Origin: JBAXTZ01 sp037129925
Lineage (GTDB): Bacteria > Bacillota > Negativicutes > JBAXTZ01
Reading direction: 5' to 3'
Length of the DNA stretch: 64,000 nucleotides
Assembly (NCBI GenBank): GCA_037129925.1
Contig: JBAXTZ010000015.1
Location: 1-64,000, forward strand
The notes beneath the pieces are model-generated. The model ran no database searches, was not told the DNA's origin, and was given only the letters and a program-made list of their open reading frames with translations. Positions 1 to 9,615 of this stretch are shown here, piece after piece (the first letter of the stretch is position 1; each line of letters opens with the position of its first letter). A program made the translations under genes and the position numbers.

Positions 1-397
1 CATGCTTGGTTTCCATCCGCACATAATCCATATCCGCAGGACCAATGCCAACATCTTCCGCAGTGATATACCGGCCACCGAGACTCTGGACGTAGCGTCC
101 AAACGATCTGAACAACGACTCGCTCTTATCTTTTTTGGAATTGCCGATAATAACAGCTTTGCCGCCGCCGAGATTCAATCCCGCGACTGCCGCTTTATAA
201 GTCATGCCGCGTGCCAACCGCAAAACGTCGGTTAGCGCGTCTTCCTCACATTCATAATCCCACATCCGGGTACCGCCTAACGCCGGTCCGAGCGTGGTAT
301 CGTGGATACAAATGATAGCTTTTAATCCTGAAGTCGCGTCATGACAAAACATCAGTTGCTCGTAATGATACTCCTGCAGTTTTTGAAAAATTTCCAT
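1..397 (-). CDS. Leucine dehydrogenase (Glu/Leu/Phe/Val dehydrogenase family), N-terminal part, cut by the window edge
   Basis: The reverse strand encodes about 132 N-terminal residues of an amino-acid dehydrogenase; the rest lies beyond base 1. The text matches the leucine dehydrogenase branch: an HDTTLGPALGGTRMW segment, then AGLNLGGGKAVIIG holding the conserved glycine-rich substrate lysine region, then RYITAEDVG. By family knowledge it deaminates branched-chain amino acids oxidatively with NAD in the cytoplasm. Two ATGs stand in tandem (400 and 397). AAGGAG at 403-408 is correctly spaced for 397, so I start there. It sits 9 bases after deoC on the same strand, probably as the last visible gene of the glycogen/deoC operon. 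Leucine rather than valine or phenylalanine as substrate is inferred from overall similarity. Confidence 0.9.
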   Translation of the reverse strand, partial: MEIFQKLQEYHYEQLMFCHDATSGLKAIICIHDTTLGPALGGTRMWDYECEEDALTDVLRLARGMTYKAAVAGLNLGGGKAVIIGNSKKDKSESLFRSFGRYVQSLGGRYITAEDVGIGPADMDYVRMETKH

Positions 398-406
398 CAT
401 TTCTCC

Positions 407-1078
407 TTAGTATTGTCCGGCCTTGGCCTCGCCGGTAGTAACTAATGCAACACCGGAACTCGTTCCGAGACGGGTAGCTCCGGCTTCGACAAACGCTTCG
501 GCATCAGCCAAATTACGCACGCCGCCGGCAGCTTTGATTCCGATTTTTCCGCCGCAATGATCATTCATAATCTTTAACGCCGCCAAAGTTGCCCCGCCGG
601 TCGAGAAACCGGTCGAAGTTTTGATATAGTCAGCGCCGGATTCCAATACAATGTCCGCAACTTTATTTTGCTCTTCTTCGGTCAACAGGCAAACTTCAAC
701 GATAACTTTAAGAATTTTACCATGTTTATGAACGACATTGGCTACTGCAGTAATGTCTTCGAGAACATATTCCCACGCGCCGCCTTTGGCTGCGCCGATA
801 TTTATAACCATGTCGATTTCATCGGCGCCGTTCAAAATTGCATTTTCCGCTTCAAAAACTTTGGTGGCAATAGTATTCATGCCCAACGGGAAGCCGATAA
901 CTGTGCAAACTTTCACATCGCTGTCTTTCAACAGGTACGAACACATACCTACGAACGACGGATTGATGCATACTGCTGCAAAATTGTTTTCGATGGCCTC
1001 GTCGCAAAGTTTTTCAATTTTGTCGATAGTTGTTTCCGGTTTTAGCACGGTGTGGTCAATGTACTTGTTTAGTTCCAT
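407..1078 (-). CDS. deoC: Deoxyribose-phosphate aldolase DeoC
   Basis: A 223-residue protein of normal DeoC length. It splits 2-deoxyribose 5-phosphate into glyceraldehyde 3-phosphate and acetaldehyde in deoxynucleoside catabolism (cytoplasm). Visible signatures are VCTVIGFPLG near residue 57, the Asp region DEIDMVINIG, and the Schiff-base lysine segment YIKTSTGFSTGGAT near residue 150, followed by IKAAGGVR. The start has AGGAGG closely upstream. It lies 8 bases after glgP and 9 before the leucine dehydrogenase, consistent with cotranscription. Its place behind a glycogen operon is not obviously functional; both feed triose or hexose phosphate pools. Confidence 0.95.
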   Translation of the reverse strand: MELNKYIDHTVLKPETTIDKIEKLCDEAIENNFAAVCINPSFVGMCSYLLKDSDVKVCTVIGFPLGMNTIATKVFEAENAILNGADEIDMVINIGAAKGGAWEYVLEDITAVANVVHKHGKILKVIVEVCLLTEEEQNKVADIVLESGADYIKTSTGFSTGGATLAALKIMNDHCGGKIGIKAAGGVRNLADAEAFVEAGATRLGTSSGVALVTTGEAKAGQY

Positions 1079-1086
1079 TTTTCCTC

Positions 1087-3561
1087 CTAAAAATTATGTT
1101 TCGGTAATTTCCAGATTTTGCTGTTATATTCTTCGATTGTACGATCACTTGAGAACCAGCCGGCATTGGCGATGTTTAAGATTGCTTTACGCCACCACAA
1201 CTTCTTGTTTACGTAATCACGGGAAACTTGCGCCTGCGCTTTGACATATGGATCGAAATCAGCAAAATGATAGTACGGATCGGCATTCGGGGCTTTTAAC
1301 AGACTGTAGTACAAGTCTTGGAACAGATTTTCCGCCTCGCCTTCCAAATGCGCGCCACGCCACATTTGTTCCATCAACCGTTTTAGCGGCGGATTTCCGG
1401 CAACTATCTCTTTTGGGCGGTACGCCGAGCGATTCCGGTCATAGGCTTCGACCTCGTTGGCGCGCAATCCGAAGATGTAAATGTTTTCCTCGCCGACGCA
1501 GTCGTGCATTTCAACGTTAGCGCCATCCAGTGTTCCAATAGTAAGCGCGCCGTTTAGCATAAACTTCATGTTACCGGTTCCGCTTGCCTCTTTACCGGCA
1601 GTGGAAATTTGTTCAGACAAGTCTGTTGCCGGGATGATTTTTTCCGCCAGCGACACCCGGTAATTTTCCAAAAATACCACTTTGAGTTTGTCTTTTATCG
1701 ACTTGTCATTGTTGATTTTGGTTGCCAATGTATTGATTAATTTAATGATTTTCTTGGCTGCATAATAGGAAGGCGCCGCTTTTGCACCAAAAATAAACGT
1801 GCGCGGGTAAATAGGCAAATTCGGATTGTCGCGCAAGTGGTTATATAGATACATAATATGCATAGCGTTCAGTAATTGCCGCTTATATTCATGTAACCGC
1901 TTAATCTGGACATCAAAAATCGAATCCGGATCAACGACAATACCATTATGCCAGAGAATGTAATCGGCCATCTTCTTTTTGTTTTGATAGCGGATACCTG
2001 CCAACCGCCCTTGAACTTCGGTGTCATCGGCATAGCGCTCCATTTTTTTCAGCTCGGTCGCATCGGTTAACCACTTATCCGAACCAATGCACTCGGTCAG
2101 CATCGTAGCTAATTCCGGATTGGCTTTGGCCAGAAACCGGCGATGAGTTACACCGTTGGTTATGCCGATAATTTTGTTCGGATAAAAATCGTTGAAGTCT
2201 TTGAAAGTAATCGCCTTTAAGATGTCGGCGTGCAACCCGGAAACACCGTTGACCGAGAAGGCAGCGACAATCGCCATATTTGCCATTTTTATCTGTTCGT
2301 TGCTGATAATTGACATCGTTGACAACCGCTCATAATCGCCAGGGTACTGCTCCCAGATTTCATTGCAAAACCGCTCGTTTATTTCGCAAATAATCAGATA
2401 AATGCATGGCAACAGCTTTTCAAACAACTTTACCGGCCATTTTTCCAGCGCTTCGCTCATAACTGTATGATTAGTATAAGCAAATGTCTTAGTGGAAACC
2501 GTCCAAGCCTCATCCCAAGTCATTCCCTCTTCCATGAACAACCGCATCAATTCCGGCACAGCCAGCGTCGGATGGGTGTCGTTCATGTGAATGCAGGTGT
2601 GTTCATGGAACTCATACAACGACATCTCGGTAGTCTTGTATTTGCGAATCATGTTTTGCAATGCCGCTGAAACGAAGAAATACTGTTGTTTTAGCCGCAG
2701 CATTTTACCGAGCTCGTGTTCATCTGCAGGATACAGCACCCGCGAGATTACTTCCGCTAATTCTTTTTCAGCAATAGCGGTCATATAGTCGCCCTTGTTG
2801 AAGGAAGCCATATCGATTTCGTCATCATCGGAAATATCCGCGCTCCACAACCGCAGGGTATTTACCACCGATGACTTGTAGCCGACAATCGGCACATCGT
2901 GCGGCACCGCACGCACAAAATTATAGTCATAGTGCCGGAACGCCGGCCCGTTTTCAGTGTCGATACGTTCGGCATTACCGCCATAGCGAATGTTTTCTGA
3001 TTCCTCCGGTTTGGCTACTTCCCAAACGAAACCGTTACGCAACCAACTGTCCGGATGTTCTACCTGATAGCCGTCGACAATCCGCTGTTTGAACAAACCG
3101 TATTCATAGAGAATACCGTGTCCGTGTCCAACATAACCAAGCGTGGCAATCGAATCCAGAAAACAAGCTGCTAGTCGTCCCAAACCGCCATTTCCAAGTC
3201 CGGGGTCAGCTTCAGCTTCGCGGACGTCTTCAAAATCGATACCCAATTCGCGACAAGCTTCACAATATTCAGCCATCAACCCAAGATTCATTACGTTATT
3301 GCCGAGCAACCGCCCGGGTAAGAATTCCATTGATAAATAGTAAACGCGTTTTCCGCCGCGATCCATTATTTCATCTTTGGAATTTGCCCACAACTCCATA
3401 ATGTCCCGACGAACACAAGTTGCTACTGCTTTGAACTTTTGCAAACGCGACGCATTTTCGACATTTACGCCGTATACACCACGCAAATATTCAACGATTC
3501 GCTCCTTGAGTTGGCCGGACTTTAGTTTTGGATCAACGCTGTTGTTAAAATCTGCAATCAT
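1087..3561 (-). CDS. glgP: Glycogen/starch phosphorylase GlgP
   Basis: An 824-residue member of glycosyltransferase family 35, full length. It releases glucose 1-phosphate from the ends of alpha-1,4-glucan with phosphate and pyridoxal phosphate. Clear landmarks are GLGNGGLGRLAACFLDS near residue 125, the His region HMNDTHPTLAVPELMR near 325, and the PLP-lysine signature EASGTGNMKFMLNGALTIG near 655, followed by GTLDGANVE. AGGAG lies about 11 bases before the ATG. It follows glgA by 38 bases. GlgP plus GlgA, GlgB, GlgC and GlgD gives a complete storage polysaccharide cycle, so the genes are probably one operon read from glgB to glgP. Confidence 0.97.
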   Translation of the reverse strand: MIADFNNSVDPKLKSGQLKERIVEYLRGVYGVNVENASRLQKFKAVATCVRRDIMELWANSKDEIMDRGGKRVYYLSMEFLPGRLLGNNVMNLGLMAEYCEACRELGIDFEDVREAEADPGLGNGGLGRLAACFLDSIATLGYVGHGHGILYEYGLFKQRIVDGYQVEHPDSWLRNGFVWEVAKPEESENIRYGGNAERIDTENGPAFRHYDYNFVRAVPHDVPIVGYKSSVVNTLRLWSADISDDDEIDMASFNKGDYMTAIAEKELAEVISRVLYPADEHELGKMLRLKQQYFFVSAALQNMIRKYKTTEMSLYEFHEHTCIHMNDTHPTLAVPELMRLFMEEGMTWDEAWTVSTKTFAYTNHTVMSEALEKWPVKLFEKLLPCIYLIICEINERFCNEIWEQYPGDYERLSTMSIISNEQIKMANMAIVAAFSVNGVSGLHADILKAITFKDFNDFYPNKIIGITNGVTHRRFLAKANPELATMLTECIGSDKWLTDATELKKMERYADDTEVQGRLAGIRYQNKKKMADYILWHNGIVVDPDSIFDVQIKRLHEYKRQLLNAMHIMYLYNHLRDNPNLPIYPRTFIFGAKAAPSYYAAKKIIKLINTLATKINNDKSIKDKLKVVFLENYRVSLAEKIIPATDLSEQISTAGKEASGTGNMKFMLNGALTIGTLDGANVEMHDCVGEENIYIFGLRANEVEAYDRNRSAYRPKEIVAGNPPLKRLMEQMWRGAHLEGEAENLFQDLYYSLLKAPNADPYYHFADFDPYVKAQAQVSRDYVNKKLWWRKAILNIANAGWFSSDRTIEEYNSKIWKLPKHNF

Positions 3562-3599
3562 TTCGAATTTTTTCTCCTATATTTCGTGACAAAATTGTT

Positions 3600-5036
3600 T
3601 TACGCGCAGGTCCAATCGTACAACTCAACGTACTCTTTCGCGGAATGTTTCCAGGAAAAATCGCTGTTCATTGCATTTTTTTGAATCTGTTCCCAATGAG
3701 CCGGATTATGGAAGAAGCTCACAGCGCGCCTGATAGTATATAACATATCGTGAGCATTTACAAATGCAAACGAGAAACCGTTGCCTTCGCCATTTTTTTC
3801 ATTATAAGCGCGAACAGTGTCACGCAGTCCGCCAGTTTCGCGCACGATTGGCACTGTACCATAGCGCATGGCCATAATCTGGCTCAATCCGCACGGCTCG
3901 TACAACGACGGCATCAAGAACAAATCGCAACCGGCGTATATTTGCTGGGCCAGTTTCGCGTCAAAATACATGTGAACCGACAATTTGTGCGGATACATGT
4001 TTTGGGCGTTGCGGAATAATTCTTCAAATTTCGGATCGCCGGTGCCAAGAATTACTAGCTGGACATTATCATACTCCATCATTTCCCACAGCACTTGCTC
4101 AACTAACCCAAACCCTTTGGCAGCAATCAAGCGGCTTACCATGCCAATAACTGGAATATCCTTATTGACTGGCAGTCCCAGTCGTTCCTGGAGCGCCAGC
4201 TTGTTCCCGACTTTTTTCTCCAGCGTGGTTACGTCATAATTGACCGCGATCATTTTATCGGTTTTAGGGTTGTACAAATCATAGTCGATACCATTGACGA
4301 TACCAAACAAATCATTGCTGCGCGCCCGCAACAAGCCCTCAAGTTTTTCGCCATATTGGGCTTCCTGAATTTCGTAAGCGTAGCTGTTGCTGACGGTGCT
4401 GATTATATCCGCGTAAGTAAGCCCGCCCTTCATGAAGCTGGCATTGCCATGGAACTCAAGCTTGTCAGCGGCTAACCATTCATTGCCAAAATGGAGCAGA
4501 TGGGTTGCCACTGTTGGCGCGCAAATACCTTGGTACTTCATGTTATGCACAGTGTATAAAGTACGAATATTGGCATAGAACGGATAGCGTTTGTAATGAG
4601 CGTGTAACAATGGCGGAACCATGCCGGTCTGCCAGTCGTTACAATGAATGAGATCCGGTTGAAAATCGACATGCGGTAAAAATTCCAAAATCGCCCGGCT
4701 GAAAAACGCAAACCGTTCGTAATCATCAGCATAACCATACAAATCCGGACGATCGAAATACTCCATATTGTCCAGAAAATAAAAGGTCACGCCCTCGTAT
4801 TCGTATTGCTCAATACCGCAATATTTCACTTCATGACCAAGCGGAATACCAATGTTTTTCTTCCAAACCATTGCGTTACGATACTTTTCGGGAATTTTCG
4901 AGTATTTCGGAATAACTACCCGAACATCAACGCCTTGCTTAATCAGTTCTTTTGGAAGGGCGCCAATGACATCTGCCAATCCGCCGGTTTTGACAAATGG
5001 CACACATTCTGCTCCGGCTAATAGTACTTTTTTCAT
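3600..5036 (-). CDS. glgA: Glycogen synthase GlgA (ADP-glucose type)
   Basis: A 478-residue GT5 glycogen synthase that adds glucose from ADP-glucose to the growing alpha-1,4 chain. The N-terminal ADP-glucose motif VKTGGLADVIGALPKEL is at residues 15-31. The Rossmann-type C-terminal half carries GMVSRL, the IYAGCDLFLMPSLYEPCGLSQ donor-binding stretch and RETGGLRDTV. Length is standard. AAGGAT precedes the ATG at good spacing. A repeat-filled gap of 116 bases separates it from glgD upstream, the only large interruption inside the glycogen operon, so expression of glgA-glgP may be tuned separately from glgB-C-D (inference). Confidence 0.97.
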   Translation of the reverse strand: MKKVLLAGAECVPFVKTGGLADVIGALPKELIKQGVDVRVVIPKYSKIPEKYRNAMVWKKNIGIPLGHEVKYCGIEQYEYEGVTFYFLDNMEYFDRPDLYGYADDYERFAFFSRAILEFLPHVDFQPDLIHCNDWQTGMVPPLLHAHYKRYPFYANIRTLYTVHNMKYQGICAPTVATHLLHFGNEWLAADKLEFHGNASFMKGGLTYADIISTVSNSYAYEIQEAQYGEKLEGLLRARSNDLFGIVNGIDYDLYNPKTDKMIAVNYDVTTLEKKVGNKLALQERLGLPVNKDIPVIGMVSRLIAAKGFGLVEQVLWEMMEYDNVQLVILGTGDPKFEELFRNAQNMYPHKLSVHMYFDAKLAQQIYAGCDLFLMPSLYEPCGLSQIMAMRYGTVPIVRETGGLRDTVRAYNEKNGEGNGFSFAFVNAHDMLYTIRRAVSFFHNPAHWEQIQKNAMNSDFSWKHSAKEYVELYDWTCA

Positions 5037-5055
5037 ATATTATCCTTTCTTTCTT

Positions 5056-5150
5056 GAGGTAAGAAGTAGGAAGTAGGAGGTAGGATGTAAAAGGCATGAC
5101 GTGGAACTCTCCCAACATCTTACTTCTTACATCTTACTTCCTACTTCTAA
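5056..5150. repeat. Degenerate short tandem repeat with inverted arms between glgD and glgA
   Basis: The spacer consists largely of a purine-rich run of AAGTAGG-like units (5062-5090) and, after about 36 bases, a pyrimidine-rich mirror run (5116-5148). The two arms are reverse complements over about 22 bases apart from one extra 7-base unit on the left, so a long hairpin is possible in RNA. It lies just after the glgD stop and before the glgA ribosome site. It could attenuate or process the operon transcript. It may also simply be repeat expansion, since two other such arrays occur at 10763 and 12445 with different units. Confidence 0.75.
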
Positions 5151-5152
5151 TT

Positions 5153-6271
5153 TCAGATTATGTAGTTTTTCTCGATGACGATCGGCATGGTGGTTTCACC
5201 CTTCATGCTTCGACCGCTGGTTATTTGCACGTTTTTATCAAAGATTACGCGATCAATATAAGCATTTTCTTCGACGCGAACTTTTTGCATCAAAATACTG
5301 TTGCGCACCACCGCGCCGCGGGCAACGTGAACGCCACGGAACAATACGCTGTTTTCAACTGTTCCTTCGATATGGCAACCATTAGCGATAACCGAGTTAA
5401 TAACTTTGGCGCTCGACGAATATTTCGCCGGAGCTTCGGAACGGGTTTTAGTGTATATCAAGCCGTTCGAAAAATACAAGTCATTGCGAACTTCGGGGTT
5501 CAAGATGTCCATGTTGTGTTTGTAATAGCTATAGACTGAGTCAACGCGGCCGATATAGCCTTCATGCTCATAGCCATATACGCGGTAAGTGTCAAGGTTA
5601 CGCAAAATTCCGTCCATCGCCAAATTGTTTTGGCCCCTGGCGATACAGTTGTCGATTATTTCAATCAACACGGTGCGTTTCATGATATACATTTCCATTG
5701 CCAGACAATCATTATGAGTTTCGCGGGCGTTGTAAGCCATGTCAGTTACCCGACCGCGCTCATCAACTGCCATTGTCAGGGCGCCCTCTAACGGATAGTC
5801 ATTGCCAACGTTTTTGTATATCACAGTAATTTCAGCATCTTTTTCCAAATGATACATAAACGCTTTTTTGTAATTGATATTGCAAACAGTGCCAGCCGGT
5901 GAAATCACAATATATTCATGGCGGCAATTACGCAAATAGTTAATATTGGCATGGAAATTTTCCAAATCCTTAGACAGCTGACCACGGCGTTTTGCGTTAC
6001 CATCAGCCGCCGGCAAAATAAACAAACCATCTTGCTGACGGTCAAGATCCCACTCTTTCCCTGAGCGAATATGATCAATCAGCGGACCGAATTTCTCCGG
6101 CATCAAAATTCCCACGTTAATTATTCCCGAATTGACCAAGTTAGACAACGCGAAATCGATCAGCCGATAGCGGCCGCCAAACGGAATTGCGGAAACCGGA
6201 CGATGTTTAGTCAATTCGTATAAATTTTCTTCGTTCTCATTTAAGTTGAGAATCGCCATTACGTTTTTCAT
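5153..6271 (-). CDS. glgD: GlgD, non-catalytic ADP-glucose pyrophosphorylase partner
   Basis: A 372-residue paralogue of GlgC. It keeps the PFGGRYRLIDFALSN segment near residue 30 and the C-terminal left-handed beta-helix hexapeptide repeats. The N-terminal nucleotide loop GGxGxRL of GlgC is replaced by NLNENEENLYELTKHRP. In Firmicutes GlgD is known as the regulatory or assistant subunit that forms a heteromer with GlgC and raises its activity. Here it is directly downstream of glgC (66-base gap) with AAGGAG before the ATG. Lack of the loop argues that it is not catalytic alone. Assignment is firm; the regulatory role follows from family knowledge. Confidence 0.93.
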   Translation of the reverse strand: MKNVMAILNLNENEENLYELTKHRPVSAIPFGGRYRLIDFALSNLVNSGIINVGILMPEKFGPLIDHIRSGKEWDLDRQQDGLFILPAADGNAKRRGQLSKDLENFHANINYLRNCRHEYIVISPAGTVCNINYKKAFMYHLEKDAEITVIYKNVGNDYPLEGALTMAVDERGRVTDMAYNARETHNDCLAMEMYIMKRTVLIEIIDNCIARGQNNLAMDGILRNLDTYRVYGYEHEGYIGRVDSVYSYYKHNMDILNPEVRNDLYFSNGLIYTKTRSEAPAKYSSSAKVINSVIANGCHIEGTVENSVLFRGVHVARGAVVRNSILMQKVRVEENAYIDRVIFDKNVQITSGRSMKGETTMPIVIEKNYII

Positions 6272-6302
6272 ATGTTTATATACTCCTTATCATTAACAAT
6301 TC

Positions 6303-6322
6303 GGGCGATTCGTGAATCACCC
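6303..6322. repeat. REP-like palindrome, copy 1 (glgC-glgD spacer)
   Basis: GGGCGATTCGTGAATCACCC is a near-perfect inverted repeat. It differs at two positions from the perfect palindrome at 32503-32522. Both copies lie in short spacers a few tens of bases upstream of a minus-strand start codon. Shared sequence in unrelated spacers suggests a dispersed intergenic element rather than a gene-specific operator. Confidence 0.6.
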
Positions 6323-6337
6323 CTCCGATTATTTAAT

Positions 6338-7534
6338 CTAAACATTATCCTTGCCAACGGTGGCATCTTTACGAATTCTCGTTCCCGCCGGAATTTTTGT
6401 ATCTTCACCAATAAGCACTACTCCGCCGTTATCGCCAAACGGACCTTCGGCTGCATCGCGCCCGATGATACAAAACTCGCCCAACTCGGTATTTTCGGCA
6501 ACGATTGCTTTTTCGACATAAGCGCCTTTACGGACAATTGTTCCAGCGTATAGCACTGAATCTTTTACGACCGCGCCTTCTTCGATTACAACGTCACTAA
6601 ACAAGATCGAATGATCGACCTTGCCGTAAATCCGGCAACCTTCGCCGACCATCGAACGGTGTACTTCGCCAGTCACACCGACATAATGCGGCGGACGTAC
6701 CGGCGATACGGAAAAGATGCGCCATTTCGGGTCATAAAGATCAAACGCCGGAATATCTTCTAACAAGTCCATGTTTGCTTCCCATAAGCTGTCCACAGTT
6801 CCTACGTCTTTCCAATAGCCTTGGAACCGGAACGCGAACATCCGTTGAGCATCGGCTAACATATTCGGCAGGATATTTTTGCCAAAATCATGGTCGGTAT
6901 CCAGAGGTGCATCGGCGATAAGATACTCGCGCAATTTGGCGTAAGAGAAAATGTACACACCCATCGAAGCCAAGTTGCTTTTCGGCTCTTTTGGCTTCTC
7001 GGCAAATTCAACGATTGCGCCAGTTTCGTCAGTCGCCATAATTCCGAAACGGGAAGCTTCAGCCCACGGCACTTCAAAAACTGCTATCGTGCAATCGGCA
7101 TTTTTTTCTTTATGGGCTGCTAGCATTTCGCTATAGTCCATTTTGTAAATATGGTCGCCGGACAAAATCAATACATATTCCGGGTCCTGGATGTCCAGAA
7201 ACTCGATGTTTTGATAGATTGCGTCAGCAGTGCCTTTGTACCATTCGCCGCCTTTTTCGTCAGCATACGGTGGCAAAGTGTACACGCCGCCATAAGTGCG
7301 GTCGAGATCCCAGGCCGTGCCGGTACCGATATAACTATGCAGCGCAAACGGTTTGTACTGAGTGAGCACGCCGACTGTATCCATACCGGAATTTTGGCAG
7401 TTGGATAATGGAAAATCGATAATGCGATACCGACCGCCGAAGCCGACTGCCGGCTTGGCAATTTTTTTGGTCAGCAGCTTCAACCGCGCGCCTTGACCAC
7501 CTGCTAAGATCATTCCTAACCATTCTTTACGCAT
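6338..7534 (-). CDS. glgC: Glucose-1-phosphate adenylyltransferase GlgC
   Basis: A 398-residue catalytic subunit making ADP-glucose from glucose 1-phosphate and ATP, the committed step of bacterial glycogen synthesis. The N-terminal nucleotide loop LAGGQGARLKLLT is at residues 11-23, followed by the KPAVGFGGRYRIIDFPLSN substrate segment. ILSGDHIYKMDY carries the catalytic Asp region, and EFAEKPK the glucose 1-phosphate site. The C-terminal third is a left-handed beta-helix. AGGAGG precedes the start. It is followed by glgD and preceded 34 bases earlier by glgB, forming the synthesis part of the operon. Confidence 0.97.
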   Translation of the reverse strand: MRKEWLGMILAGGQGARLKLLTKKIAKPAVGFGGRYRIIDFPLSNCQNSGMDTVGVLTQYKPFALHSYIGTGTAWDLDRTYGGVYTLPPYADEKGGEWYKGTADAIYQNIEFLDIQDPEYVLILSGDHIYKMDYSEMLAAHKEKNADCTIAVFEVPWAEASRFGIMATDETGAIVEFAEKPKEPKSNLASMGVYIFSYAKLREYLIADAPLDTDHDFGKNILPNMLADAQRMFAFRFQGYWKDVGTVDSLWEANMDLLEDIPAFDLYDPKWRIFSVSPVRPPHYVGVTGEVHRSMVGEGCRIYGKVDHSILFSDVVIEEGAVVKDSVLYAGTIVRKGAYVEKAIVAENTELGEFCIIGRDAAEGPFGDNGGVVLIGEDTKIPAGTRIRKDATVGKDNV

Positions 7535-7568
7535 AAAACCCTCCTGAATTTTTGGAAATAATTATTCT

Positions 7569-9593
7569 TTACGGTAATTCGCTTATTTGCTTGGCATCGA
7601 CCAGATCCTTGGCTTTTTTGACTTCGGCAACCTGCGGTTTCGCCACAATTAATTTTTCCGGTTTGACTCGTTTGATGTTTTTCGGTTTGAAAATAACTGT
7701 TGCCAACGGCGGCACGGTGATTTTTATTTGGAATGCGTCAGCATTGAAATCGTGTTTCTCGGTTTCGATTTTTTGAGAGTTTTTTATATCCGAACCGCCA
7801 AACTTCTCCCAATCCGAGTTGATAAGTTCTTCGTATTCGCCCGGCCCCGGCACATCAAGCTTGTAGCCTTCGCGCACTACCGGAGTGAAATTGGTTATCA
7901 CTACCAAAAAGTCGCTATCGTCTTTTCCTAGTCGCAGATAACTGAGCGTACTGCCTTCGGCATCATTGGCATCCACCCACGAAAATCCATCCCAGCTTTG
8001 TTCAATTTCCCATAAACATTTATGTTCAAGATAAATATGATTGAGTTCACGCACATAATCCTGTAATTGACGATGCTTATCGTATAGACACAATTTCCAT
8101 TCCAGACCTTCGGCAAAGCGCCATTCCACGAACTGTCCGAACTCGCCGCCCATGAACAATAGCTTTTTGCCAGGCAACGTCATCATATAGCCGAACATCG
8201 ACCGCAAGCCGGCAAATTTACGCCAATAATCGCCGTTTTGTTTATCCACCAGCGAATATTTACCATGGACAACTTCATCATGCGACAGCGGTAAAACGAA
8301 ATTCTCGGAAAAAGCATACATCATTGAAAAGGTCAATAGATTATGATGCCAGCGGCGATAGATCGGATCCATTTTGATATATTTCAAAGTGTCGTTCATC
8401 CAACCCATATTCCACTTGTAGTCAAACCCCAATCCGCCGATATAAGTCGGACGGGTGACTTGCGGCCACTCGGTAGATTCTTCCGCCATTGTCAAAATGT
8501 CCGGAAACTCCTTGTGCAGTACCTCGTTCATTTTGCGCAAAAATGCTACAGACTCAATGTTTTCCTTGCCACCATAAATATTGGGCTCCCACTCGCCTTC
8601 TTTTTTGTTGAAGCTCAAATACAGCATATTAGCCACTGCATCAACGCGCAAGCCATCGACATGGAATTTTTCCATCCAGAAAATCGCATTGGAAATCAAG
8701 AAACACTGTACTTCTGGTTTGCCGTGATCAAAATTGGCAGTACCCCATTCATTATTATCGGCACGCCATGGCACCGACCACTCATATGTAGGCGTTCCGT
8801 CAAAATAATACAGCCCGTGTGCATCCCGGCAATAATGTCCCGGCACCCAATCCATCAGCACCCCGATACCGTTTTGGTGACACTGATCCACAAAATACAT
8901 GAAGTCTTTCGGATGTCCGAAACGTGCCGATGCCGCGTAATAGCCAGTGGCTTGGTAGCCCCAGGACGCGTCCAGCGGATGCTCGTTTATCGGCATGACT
9001 TCGATATGGGTATAGCCCATCTTTTTGACATATGGCACCATATCATCCGCCAGCTCGCGATAACTCAACATCAGTCCCTGTCCGTCATCATGACGTTTCC
9101 AAGATCCCATATGTACTTCGTAAATATTTATCGGACGAGTTTTACCGCGCAACGCTTTTTGGTCGGCGTACCACTGGGTATCACTCCACTCGTAGCCCTC
9201 AATATTTGCGACTTTCGATGCAGTATCCGGGCGTAGTTCGGCAAAAAAAGCATATGGATCGGCTTTTTTTAATACTACACCAGTTTTGGAATGGATTTCA
9301 TATTTGTACGTTGTATCAATCGCTAATTCCGGCTTGAAAATAGTCCATACTCCGGAGTGCCCCAAACGCTTCATCTCGCAATCTGGAGTGCCCAACCACT
9401 GGTTCCACATCCCGATTAAATAAACTTTATCGGCATTAGGCGCCCACACAGTAAAGCGAACACCATCAACATCGTTTTCGCGTTTGAGATGCGCGCCAAA
9501 CAAATTATATGCACGATAGTTTGTACCTTGATTAAACAGATGCACATCTTCTTGTGATACTGGCCATTTGTCTTTCTCTTTTGTTTTCTTCAT
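7569..9593 (-). CDS. glgB: 1,4-alpha-glucan branching enzyme GlgB
   Basis: A 674-residue GH13 branching enzyme that introduces alpha-1,6 branches into glycogen. Order: CBM48-type N-terminal module (about 40-130), catalytic barrel, all-beta C-terminal domain. Conserved GH13 regions are VLMDWVPGHY, DGLRVDAVANMLY (nucleophile Asp), MAEEST (acid/base Glu) and PLSHDEVVHG (transition-state Asp). The tail is rich in Lys and Val beyond the usual end. It is the first gene of the glycogen operon: a promoter candidate lies at 9616-9646 and AAGGAGG directly before the ATG. It is divergent from the plus-strand gene at 9824. Confidence 0.96.
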   Translation of the reverse strand: MKKTKEKDKWPVSQEDVHLFNQGTNYRAYNLFGAHLKRENDVDGVRFTVWAPNADKVYLIGMWNQWLGTPDCEMKRLGHSGVWTIFKPELAIDTTYKYEIHSKTGVVLKKADPYAFFAELRPDTASKVANIEGYEWSDTQWYADQKALRGKTRPINIYEVHMGSWKRHDDGQGLMLSYRELADDMVPYVKKMGYTHIEVMPINEHPLDASWGYQATGYYAASARFGHPKDFMYFVDQCHQNGIGVLMDWVPGHYCRDAHGLYYFDGTPTYEWSVPWRADNNEWGTANFDHGKPEVQCFLISNAIFWMEKFHVDGLRVDAVANMLYLSFNKKEGEWEPNIYGGKENIESVAFLRKMNEVLHKEFPDILTMAEESTEWPQVTRPTYIGGLGFDYKWNMGWMNDTLKYIKMDPIYRRWHHNLLTFSMMYAFSENFVLPLSHDEVVHGKYSLVDKQNGDYWRKFAGLRSMFGYMMTLPGKKLLFMGGEFGQFVEWRFAEGLEWKLCLYDKHRQLQDYVRELNHIYLEHKCLWEIEQSWDGFSWVDANDAEGSTLSYLRLGKDDSDFLVVITNFTPVVREGYKLDVPGPGEYEELINSDWEKFGGSDIKNSQKIETEKHDFNADAFQIKITVPPLATVIFKPKNIKRVKPEKLIVAKPQVAEVKKAKDLVDAKQISELP

Positions 9594-9615
9594 AAATTGC
9601 CTCCTTTCTGAAAAA

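Noticed and set aside
8343..9236. Long open frame of 297 codons on the plus strand inside glgB
   Set aside because: It is antisense to conserved catalytic regions of the branching enzyme, has no ribosome site and no recognisable protein text.
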